Source: Symsagittifera roscoffensis
Taxonomy: Eukaryota > Xenacoelomorpha > Acoela > Convolutidae
Length of the DNA: 64,000 nt
Assembly (NCBI RefSeq): GCF_963678635.1
Contig: NC_087066.1
Span: 32,307,301 to 32,371,300, forward strand
Reading direction: 5' to 3'
Of the stretch, positions 1 to 12,100 are shown in pieces. The notes under the pieces were generated by a model. It had not been told where the DNA came from. It did no database searches and saw only the letters and a list, made by a program, of their open reading frames with translations. Each line of letters begins with the position of its first letter. Within the stretch, counting starts at the first letter, position 1. Both the position numbers and the translations under genes were made by a program.

Positions 1-168
1 TAGACATCCGATTGCACATAGGAGAGGCATCTGGATCTCCGTCTCGTGTTCCAGCAGGAATCTGGCGGGCAGTGTGAACAGGAAAGGAGCCATGACGAGG
101 TGGTGGAACAGTTTCCCATACGACAGTCTGTCATTTCTCACCAACATCGAACACACTTCGAAGTCTGC
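1..168 (-). CDS. LBR: LBR-like exon, membrane segment, cut by window edge
   Basis: Open frame after a TTCTAG acceptor, starting ADFEVCSMLVRNDRLSYGK and continuing with FHHLVMAPFLF to the window edge. It fits the region of LBR that reads GFGFMLAFGDLVW, but is clearly divergent. The phase fits the exon at 2013. About ten residues expected between the two (EALLTTMDIIH in vertebrates) are missing, so a small exon in 169-2012 may be unrecognised. Confidence 0.6.
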
Positions 169-3100
169 CTAGAACACATTCCTCCATCATTTTCTGCATT
201 TTTCTCGATAGTAAATTGTTTAGGCAGAAAAATTACATAAGTTCACAAAATGACACATTAAACAGCCAACTAGCAGTTGGAAAAGAGTAACGAAGGCAAG
301 TGTTTCGAATTTCACAGAAAAAATTAGATGCCCTTTAAGCTCTTTGAATTTCTAGAACAATTTATGATGGGCCCTTTTTTGATAACAGTCACCCAACTTG
401 AGAAAACTAGATCGATAGGTAAACTTTTTATTCCGCGGTTTTTTCGCGCCATTTCCACGTTCCTATTTGGAAAAAGCTTATTGCGTAACTTTCGGCAGAT
501 TAATTTCAATTGAACTCAAAAAGTGCATATATACCTAAGTGCATTCATAAATGCCTTAATATGTATGAAGGCACATCTGTAGGTGTAGTTATTAGATCAT
601 TTTAGAACTTTTTCCCAAAAAAAAAAACAAAAAAATCACCAACTTCACTACGTTCATTACTCTTAATAAACTTAAAACTGCATGGAAGATCACCATTCGA
701 TCTACAGATTCGTTTTTATATGTCTCTGAGCGGAAAATTTTGTTCCTGCTTTCATCTACATAAACTGAACATAGCCAACTAAGAGTTGGAAAAGTGATGA
801 ACGCAAGGAAACTGAAAAAAAAACTGACTTGTTTTTTCAAGAGCATTCAACTTTTGCCTTAAAGCTCTATGAATTTGTAGAACAATTTATTATGGACACT
901 TTTTTGTTAAAATTAACCCAATTTGATAAAACTGGATCAATACGATCAAAAATATTTCGCTGGGAAATCTGATAATTATTTTCCATTTTCGAAATCAAAA
1001 GTCGATCACGTTTTTCTTGACCTTTACACTTTTGCAGTTCAATAATGGATTTTGCCCTCCTTTTAACAATGAAAATGCACTGAACTAAAGAAATCACAAG
1101 TCAAACCGCGAAAAATCAAAAGCGAACGAATAAATTTTAAGACTTTTTCCTGAAAAAAAAAAACAAACAAAACAAGACTGCTCGTATCAAGGCGAAGCCC
1201 TGAATGTTCCGACTGCCTTTTAAGGTTTATGGAGCAGTAGTAATAACATTAAAAAAATAAAATGAAATAAAATAAAATTAATTTTTTTTTTTAAATTCGA
1301 AATTTTTTATGAAAATCATCCCCCCCACACGCCATATAAAGTACAAAAAGATAGATTTCGTTCCTTGTAACAAATCAATTATGGCAAACAAGCTTCGTTC
1401 AACCAATTTGGAACCATTTATAAGAAGGATTAAATCTCCGCTTACGCGTTAATAGCGCGAATTATATCGCGCGTTAATTGTCCCAAATTGGTCAAAATGG
1501 CAATCTTTAAACCCTCATAACTTTACGCAAAATGATCACAGGTGAAATATCTTTTCAAATTTAAGCTCAGGACAACAACAGCTTTCGAATGATAAAAAAA
1601 ATTCCGTCAAAAATGACTAGTTAAAAAGTCGAAATTTGTCTGAAGAAAAAAACCAGCGAGCACAAATATTCCGTTACCACCCCGAGCACAAATATTCCGT
1701 TACTTTCGTATCGAAAGTCGGAACAAAAATCAGCAAGACCTATATAAGAGTACTCACTACGTTCATTACTCTTAAAAACTCATTGCCAATTTTAACGAAA
1801 TTCGTTCATTCATTACAAAAATTCACAGAATTCATTTAATAATTCGCATAATTTTCATGCTTAACTCCATCGCCAAAACTGATGAAACAAAAATCTCCGA
1901 GTCGATAGCAGATATGTGAAATTTTAAGTTTTAACCGGTATAGATTTACGATTACCAAATAGATAAAGGCAATACTTAAGAAGTCATTATTCTTATTTGC
2001 GAGACACTTTACCTCCAGCACTTGGATGAGTAGGTAGTAGGATAGTTGCATTCCGCACGCCAGCAGAAGAGCCACATTCACTGACTCACCCTTCTTCGCC
2101 TCATAGTCCACATACACATAGGACAGTGTCATCAAAGCCTGCAAGGAAACACAACCAATGCTTAACCTGCTGTTTTATCATCGATTCGAGGCATTAAATT
2201 GTTGCATCGAATCAAGGCATTAAATTGTTCATTATTGAACTATGTATGCTATTTATAATTCACTAAACCCTTGATGTTCTAATTTAGTTAATGCTCCTAT
2301 GCTTTTCAATCCACGTTTAATACATTACTTATGGCTACTAACCGCCAGATAGTTTCCTGCTTTCAGTACAAAGAAAGTCTTGAAGTCAAAACTTCTCAAA
2401 CGGGGATGATCTTCATTGCCGTAGAACAGTCCTTCCAAACTGTGTACTCCTAAAACAAACATTAAGGCTTAGTTATCATTATTCTTAATATCATTCGTAC
2501 TGATTAATAAGCAAAACTACTTTGACTCCGTATTTACAAACCTCTATATCTTGAAATCAAAAATACGTTATTCGACAACTGGCAAAATTTAAGGAAAGCG
2601 ACAACTTTTGATTAGCATCACAAATTGATTCACATTTATTATACCAAAGTACCAAATGTGAGACCAGCAGAGCAACCAATCAGTCGATACTTGTCAATGC
2701 CGTGTTTTACACTCATTGAATATTACGAGTTGTGCCTTTCCAAAATTTACGAGTACTATGGTCGCGTTTCCGAAACTTAGCTCAATACACCGAAATTTTT
2801 ATCGGTCAATGTAAAAAGACTAAAATTTTGTTCCGGTAGTGTATACTGTAACTTTTATGCTTAATAAGCGTTTAATTTTTTCTACACGCCTTCCTTTTTT
2901 ATTAAGAAAATAGAATAAATAATGCAACGAGCATTTCGTTTAATTTTCTTGTAATTATTAAGTGATTAACAATTATCTTTCCACCATTTTCCGCTGTTGA
3001 TATAAATCATGGCTTTTTGCAAGGGTTATAATGTTCCAGCGTTTTGGCGTACTACCACAAATACAAGGCCAAACTTCGAATTTCAAAAAACATATACGCC

Positions 3101-6100
3101 AATACAGCTCTTCAAAATTCAACAGCTATTGATGATTGACACCATTTTGACAAATTTCACTCATTTGAGAAAACTGGATGGATAGGTAATTTTTTTATTC
3201 CTCTCACCATCCACTATCAAACTGAAAAACCACTATCAAAAGTAGACACGTAAATCACCGTTTTTTGTGATCTTTAACATTTTGCGGTTCAATAGTGTAG
3301 TTTATCTTCCACCCAATAAACCTTTAAATCCAAAGCTTGACTGACCTGTCTTTATACACAGTGACAGACAGTACAATTGGAACATGAACACGAAGCAGAA
3401 GATTGAGGAGGAAGACAGCAGCTGCGTTTGCTGCGTGTACAGCTGTGTCACTGGGGCTTCAAAATAGACGCAGATGGCGAAAAGGAGAATGTTGATGAAG
3501 AAACAGTAAACCCCATTCGCTCTGTATGTTAGACTGCCGCTCTTCACGAACTAAAATAAAGCAAAAATAATGCAATTCCAAAAAAACAAGTAGATGTGCA
3601 AGTACCGTTATGCTCCGACCATATTGGTAAAAAACTACTTGTTTGAGGATAAAAACCAAACCGAAAGCCTAGAACTTCGATAAAAAAAGGTGCATTTGTT
3701 AAGTTTTCCACATCAAATAAATATTAAAATAAGACGAAAAATCAAAAATTTCAATTAATTATTGTTTGTGGTACCTGATTTTGCGTAGGACACATAAAAC
3801 AAAATTTAAAAAATAAGAGCCGGTAACTTTGCATGTAGCACAGAATGTTCCGACCACAGTCTTAAAAACATACAAATAAATTTTCAAATTAATGTCGTTT
3901 TTTTTTCTGTATGGTGCAATGAAAAAAATCTAAACGAAAAATAGGAAACAAAGCAAAATCGAGAGAGTCAAAAAAGTCACTAGAGAACAGTTTTTGTAGG
4001 AAAATGGTTTAAAAAAATAATCCCGAAAACAAATTTTTTTTCTAATTGTTCTGCAAAATGTTTTTGAACTTTTTGATTAAATGGCGTTAAAAATCTCCAT
4101 TACTAACTTTACTTGAGTAGAACTAAGTTTCAACGGCCTAATTTAAGCTTCAATAAGCTATTGGTCGCCTGCACGCTCACCTTATTAGCTCGAAATTAGA
4201 TCAAAAATCAAAAACTTCAAACTGGTTTTTTTTCGACAAAACATTTTTTTAAAGTTTTTTGATGTCGTTCGATTCACGACTGAAATATGATATATCACTC
4301 GATTCATTACGATGTTTATTTGAGTTACCTGATTTTGACTGAAAACAAAAAGGATTAATAAAACACACCCGAATACAAATTTCTTCCACATTTTTCAAAT
4401 GGTCGGAACAAAAAACAGAAAAAACACCCGAATACAAAGTTTCTCCCCATTTTGAATGGTCGGAACAATAATCAAATTAGTTTTTAAGAAAAAAATTTTC
4501 GTTTTCAGACTAATTTACACGGACGAATGAGAGTGAATACATATCTATTTCTTCTGCAATTTCAACGGCATTTTTTATCATTCCTCCAACTCTATAGAGA
4601 TTATTAAATCGACTTCTTCTTTAGTCGATTCTAAACCTACTTTTCAATAATGTGATTTTTCAATACTGTGGTCGGAATATTCGGATAAAATAGCACAGCA
4701 ACCAGCAATCCCTTTGTTGCTATTTGTGTTGATTTGAAAGTTTGAGCCTGCTATAAATGCAGAGCAAATGTTTGAAACTCAAATGAGTTCATAGGTTGAT
4801 GCCTTAGAATTAGAGCCTTTTTACGAAACTAATTTCTCTAAAAAAAACTTTTCAGTTGTTTGCTTACGCTAAAACAAATCATTATCATTTTTATTACATT
4901 TAATAGGATGGGCAATTATTAAAACGTTTTCAAACTCTAAAACTTTCAAACTCTAAAACGAATCGAGAGCTTATATTTGTTTGGGTACGCGCTAAAATAA
5001 CATACCTTTCCGACTGGTAACATTACAAGAAGTGCTTGCAGAAAAAAGAATCCAGCAAGCTTCACGAAAGCATCCAGACTGAACACAGTGAGAACATTTG
5101 TGGGTAGCTGTGGCCAGCGATTTAAGAGACATCCCAGTTTTCCTTTGTCTGAAATAAATACATCGAAGCAGTTTGCAACTTCAAATTTCCTCTCTGACTT
5201 CCAGAGCGATCAAATCAAATTCATACTAACTGCACATCAACTGAGCGTAAAACCCAACGGAATTGAGGAATGCGGCTGTTGTCAGGAATACTACTATTTT
5301 CCACAGGAAGCTCAACGTCTTCTTGGCAGCAATTTTGGCCTGCTTCTTCTTGTCGGATTTAGCATCTATTATAGCTTTCTCAAACTTCTCCTACAATAAC
5401 AATTTATCGTTAGTTTGGAAGAAAAATTCTTGCATTCAGATATCAGGCAATTTGGTTACCAGGAGTCAAATTTATTGCTACGTTTAAGTTTTGGGTTGTT
5501 TAGTTTGCTCATATTCAGCATGAACACATACCTTTTCTCAATTATTTTGAGAACGACCTACCTCAATGACTGTAGTTTTTTCTATCGTTCTTTTGACCAC
5601 TTTGCTAGCAGTTTCAATTATAGCTGGCTTGACTTTGCGCATTTGCTTTGAGATTTCAGGAGACAACTTTGCTTGACTCATATTGTTGGATAATCCAGTT
5701 TGCTTTTTATCTCTTTTGCCAGACCGTGCGGGACTTTCACTTCTAGATGGACTTGTTGATCGTGCTGGACTAGTCCCTCTTGTTTTTGATACAACCGGGC
5801 TACTCTTTTTCTTCGATTTCAAATCTTCTCTTGATGGGCTCTTAGCTCTCGACGGACTTTTAGCTTTAGGAGGACTTTTAGATTTTGATGAGCCTTTAGT
5901 TCTGGCTGGACTTTTGGATCGGGCTGGGCTTTTGGATCTGACAGGGCTTTTAGACCGCGCAGGACTTTCGGATGTACCTACACTTGAATTTCTAGAAGGA
6001 CTTTTAGCTCTTCCAGGACTCTTTGCTTTTGTTTGACTTTTCTTTTGACTCTTCGGTGTTGCAGGAGTCGCCGATTTCCGAGACCTGGCCGGACTTTGTG

Positions 6101-9100
6101 ACTTAGAATTGCGTGACGTCTTCTGGCTACTGATAATGGGTTCATTTTCAGATATCAATTCCTTTACAGATTCTTTTATCTAAACACAGCATATCACAAA
6201 GTTCCTATTATAAATTACAAAAAATGCAAAATTTATCAATTCACGCAAATCAAATTATACCATTCATAAAGTTTGTTGAGCTACGTAAGGGGCTCACTTT
6301 GATATAATTATGTCTGTGATCGACTGGGTATTTTCGGCGTAATTTTTGATTAACTAAGAAAAGCCAAAATGACTCAATTTTGGGGTAAAATTTTGGGCCC
6401 GAATTTCGCAAAACAAATTACACCATATCAATTCTGCTAAAACTTTAAGCAAGTTTTATCTTCATAAGCTTTCACCTAAACTCAACCCAATTTGAGAAAA
6501 ATGCGTTTTAAATTTCAAGTTTAACGCGTTTTGTCCGGTTAATTTAAATCAGCACTGTATATCGCTCTCCATAAAAACCCTGCTCTACTGCCAATTGAAA
6601 AAGCCATTCACTCACTAACAGATAATTATTCGAGGAGCAAAACTCGATGTATACTGTTTAATGACCCAAAAAATGCGTTCACAATTCTCAATCGAAAAGA
6701 AGCTTTTATAAACATTGAACATTTGTTTCCGTCGCTCTAACTGCCCTGCGAAATTCTTGCACATTTCCAACAAAAATGTACATAAAAAATTTCAATTTTG
6801 TCATAAGAAGGTACAACCACAGGTGATCCATTGGCTATAGGCATATACTGTATCGCTATAACCTTTCTAATGAAAATCACCTGGCGCGAAAACCTTACTC
6901 AAAGATGATACGCCGATGATCGCAATGTTAAAGATCGCATAAGAAAATTGAAAACATTTCTTGAAAATTTAAAAGAACATGGACGAGCCCTCGGCTACCA
7001 TGTAACGAAGTGCCAATCGATAGTAAAATTTGATTTCTTTAACAAAGCAAAAGAAATTCAAAAAATGAAACAGTAGAAATCATCGATGGGCATCGAGTGC
7101 TCAGTTCTGTTATAGGCGATAAACAGTCTTGTAAGCAACTTGCGCTGGACATAACCGCAAAGCACGTTTAGCTGTTTAAGTTATTGGCACAAAATGCAAA
7201 AATTTCTCAAACGCTAACAAATCCGTTACTAATGAAGTCCAACTGAAATTAAATTTCATTGCTCGGACGACATCTAACACTCCTCTTTTTGAGGACACTG
7301 AGAATAATTAAACGAAAGAACTCATGCCGGCTCTCATTAAAAACATTGTATGAAAAAAATTGCAGGTTGTTTTCCCTGTGAGAGATGTTGGTTTGAACCT
7401 GACTTTACCAGAAGATCAAAAAGATCAGAGATAAAAAAGTCCACTCCTAAAGGTGAAAATGAAAAAATCACAGATACCGACCAGCAACAGGACATATTGC
7501 AACTACTATTAGGAAGGAAAAAAAACAAGAACAAAATTTCGAAAACAAATAAAATAATAATTGAAAAAGTTCCAATAGGAAAACACACCAGCAGCGAGGG
7601 AAAAAATCTTTTTTTTTTATAAATTAGTGTCATTTTTTCTGCATGGTGTGATAAAAAGATCTGAACGAAAAAAAACTTAGTCGTATTTGCAGTCATAGTA
7701 ATTATTGCCATTTCGGACACAATTTAAAAAAAAATTGACTAGAAAAACGAAAAAAAATCTAAAAATTTTTCAAAATTTTTCATATCTTTTGCAGAAATTT
7801 AGAATTTTCAACCTTTGTATACAAAATGGGCTACAAAACTCCAAAAACTACTTTTACTTGAGTGCAACAAAGTTTTCATTGTTTGAAATAAGCTTTAAAA
7901 AACTATGGTAAGCCTACACGCTCACACCATAATAGTTCGAAATTAGACCAAAAATCAAAAATTTCAAACCGGTTTTTCTCGACAATGTGAAAAAAAATTC
8001 GAATTTTTAAATGTTCGAATCACGATTGAAAAGGCTTTAATATGTTATATCACACGACCTATTCCGATAAATAATCGCAGTACCTGATTTTGCGTGGAAA
8101 ACTAAAATACACGAACAATATAACTTGCTGTAAATAGTTTTCAGGGAGGGGAAAAGTACCCGATGAATTTAGCATCGGAAAAAGGTAGCTAGCTCACCGC
8201 ATTACCGCTGAAACGATATAATTTCTGCTTAACGAAGGTTGAATTCAGAGACGGAATTGCACTAAGATATGGATGAGAACCAAGTAACCTTCCGCAGAAA
8301 TGCACATGCGTCATGCTATACATTGCCCCAAAGGTGGATATATTCCCACAAGACATAATGAGATACCGGATGTATACAGTTATTTACAGTTAAAGTGGGC
8401 ACAAGTATGATAGTTGGGTTCCAAAAATTAAGATGTGTCCTTGAAGATTTTTTTAGGCCTTATAATCTTCGAAAACATGGTTAGCATTTGTTTACTTGTC
8501 TTTTTTTTTAGTTTTCACCAAGGAAACGGAACCCATCTTTCATACTTGCTTTTTCTTGGGAAACAACTATCATACTTGTACCTCAAAGCGTAATATGGTT
8601 AAGTCCCATTTGTACCAACGTTCATTTGTACCAAAAACGGCAAATCAGCTAAACTTCTGATTGGTCGAATTTTGAGCCAACGATTTATTAAACGATGTGT
8701 GTACTTTTCAAACAGCATAACACTTAACAGCAGAATAGCAACGTGTTGCGAGCTTGCTAACAAAGGGTAGGACTATACGAATTTTACAGAACATCATAAG
8801 CCTATTAGATTTTTTTTAACCCACTAATGATTCTTGCATAGAGGGGCTCTTGGAAGCTTTGCTGGTGCGTACTCATAAGTCCCAAAATGATCTTATGTGA
8901 GAGGTCTCAGAGTTGGACACATAATACTTGCATGGGATATTCGAAGGATGAGTTCAAGTTTTTGGAGAGGGCAAATATGACCTTTACATGTAACAGCTGT
9001 CTACAGAGCCCTCCAATTGATACATAGGAATTGAGCAGGGACATCACGGATCTCAAGGAGAGTGTGGAAAGTACTCGGATTATGGTGGAGGAAGTTCTCT

Positions 9101-12100
9101 CATGTAGACAGCCCCAGCAAACCGTAGCTAAGTATAGCGATGTTGTTAAAACGAAAATTGATTATGACCATGAGTTAAGGTTCAGTGGTATACCTGAATA
9201 TAAGGATGCGGAAAATGAAAGTACAGAAACGGTTGATCGATCAAAAAATTTTGAGCATAATGAAAAACTGATACGAAGTGCTTTTGAAAATTTGGGATTA
9301 AACTCAATTGAAATTTCATCTTTTCGGCGACTCGGAAAATTCGATCTTGGGAAAACACGACGCAGGCAGATCCTTGTAAAGTTTCGTGACGTTTTTACAG
9401 TAGAAAAAATACTAGCACGCGCCCCCAACTTGAAATGTACGAACCGGAGTATATGGGAAACAAATACTCGATTTTTATTTCGAAATCTTTAAATAAAGAA
9501 GAGCAAGCAAAAGAGCAATCATTATTGAAAAAACGCAGAGCTACTTAACGAAGGAACAGCGTACACTGATATCAAGATACGAAAAGGCGTTTTATACTTG
9601 AAAAACAGGCCAACTGACTAAATGATTCAAAATTCGAAATTTCAGCTATGTTTTACAATATCCGGAGCTTGTTTAAAATATCAAGACGTCAAGAGTTTCA
9701 AACTTTTTAATTGCAAACCCATATGATTTTGTTTGCATAGTAGAGACTTGGTTAAAAAAAGATATGCGTTAAATCAAGCTATAATTCCGAACAATCCTTT
9801 TTCGATTTTGACAAACGGTTCTGCAGTTGCTTGTTACGTTAATATCAATCAAAATAAAATTTTGATTGTATGTTGCTATAACCCTCCGGCAAATAGTAAA
9901 TATGCGTATACAAGTGAAGACCTAACAAGACTTTTCAATAATATAAATCAGCTGACAAGAAATTGCGATGATATTATCAATTACGGCGATTTCAATTTTT
10001 CCACGATTAACTGGTGTAGCTTATCTTCAGAAAATTTTTTGGAGCGAGAGTTTTTGAGCATAATCGAAGAAAACAACTTTCAACAAAAAATAGACTTTAA
10101 TACAGCAGCAAGCGGTATTTTAGATCTCATTTTAGTTAGTGATAACATAGAGTGCGTAAATTTGAAGCAAATGACCAGCGATGAATGTCAAATCACTACC
10201 CAATTCATCTTAGTTTTTCGGCTATAGGGCAGAACAATATAAAAAGATGTTATGTAAAAAGTGGTGTGCATAGTTTGTAGTGGAGACTATGAAAATTTAA
10301 TGCGCCTTATTTCAACAAATCCGTTCAATTCCTATTGCTGGTCAAACCCAAATTGCATTGTTGAAAATTGGTACCTTTGGCTGAATGTTTTTTCTGAATA
10401 AAACTATACCGAAAAAAAACCCAGCATCGAGCTTCTTTGCCACCTTGGATAAGCCAGAGTACATCTCATCTAATTAAATGTCTTAAGACAGCAAGAAGAA
10501 GATAAAGATATGCATCCAAAGGTTCTGAAACTGAAATCAATGCTGGAAAAATGCTGTGGAAATTACAAGATAGAATATGAACAAAATCTAGCAGCCGAGA
10601 GATCAACTGGGAAGCTTTTTCAGGGCCTTTAAAAAATCAAATATTCGCAGCCTTGTTTTTTATAAAACTGAAAAAGCAGAAAATGACAAAGACAAAGCCC
10701 AACTATTTTCGAAGTTTTTTGCATCCGTTTACGTACAATCTTCTGAATTTTATGAGCCTTTTCAAGATTCTTCAGAGAATCGTTTTCTAAGCAACCTAAC
10801 ATTCGAAGAAACTGAAATCGAAAGCATATGCGAAAAACTAAATGTCAACAAAAGTAAAGGGCCCGATGAACTTCCACCAGCGCTTTTTCTTAAATGTAGA
10901 AAAACGATTTCCCATTCACTTTTTCAAATCTTTACTAAAATTCTACAAATTTCTGTCTTTCCAGACTTGTGGAAAAATGCAATAATCAGTCCGTTTTTTA
11001 AAAAGGGTAATAAAGCAGACAAAAAACTATAGACCTTTTCCTCTTTTATCTCTGCCCTCTAAAATTTTTTGAAAGAATTGTCTTCTTTCGACTATATGAT
11101 CATTACAATAAGATTTTCAACAAGACTCAATTCGGATTTCGAAAGAACCGGTCAACAATTCAACAACTCCTGACCTTTCTAAATGAAACATATAAAGGAA
11201 TCGAAAATGGAGAAGAAATTGAAATTATTTTAACTGACTTTAGCAAAGCTTTCGACAGAGTTGATCATGGAATTTTGTTACGAAAATTGTTTTCAACAGG
11301 ATTCAGCGGTAAACTTTTAAAACTGATCAAGTCTTACCTTACCAATAAGCACCAGATTGTTCGAATAAATGGCAGAGAGTCTTCAAGAGAAAAAGTTACC
11401 AGTGGAGTGCCACAGGGTAGCATACTGGGTCCTTTGGTTTTTCTGGTCTTTATTAACGACCTACCAGATTACTGTGTATATCTTAAAACTATGTTATTTG
11501 CAGACGATGCTAAATTCATCAGTTCTGGTCAGGCACAAGAGCGAATCCAAAGTGACCTACATAATGTGTTTAATTGGAACATCGACAATAATATGCCTTC
11601 AATTTAGACAAATGTACGTATCTAAAATTAGGAAAAAATGCAAACGATTTTTTTTTTCAATGGATTCAAGATCAAAGAAATAGGCGTAGAAAAAGATCTC
11701 GGCTTGACAATACCAATTGATTTAAACTGGAATATCTACATAGACAATGCATGCAAGAAAGCAAACCGTGTATTTTTCATGATAATAAGGAATACAAACA
11801 ATCTGAGTCGTACTGCAAAATTGAACCTTTACAAATCTATGATAGTCCCAGTTTTAACATACGCCAGTCCCTGTTATGGATTAAGCAAAAATGAACTTGA
11901 GACTATTCAAAAAAGAGTCGTCAAATGGATTTTTCCTGGAACATTGGAATACAAAGAAAAAAATGCTCAATTGCAAATTTTACCGCTTCCTATGTATATA
12001 CAGATAAATAATATTTTGCTGCTTTCAAAATTCGGATGAGGAAGATACGACGATATGCATGTAAATGTGCCCATACTAACAGAGTCCTCTCGCGGTGTAA

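Noticed and set aside
5088-5399. Plus-strand ORF of 103 codons
   Set aside because: Shadow of two LBR-like exons on the minus strand (5006-5148 and 5231-5390).
5683-6036. Plus-strand ORF of 117 codons opposite the RS exon
   Set aside because: It is the antisense shadow of the SP/RS repeats; the minus strand has splice signals and family context.
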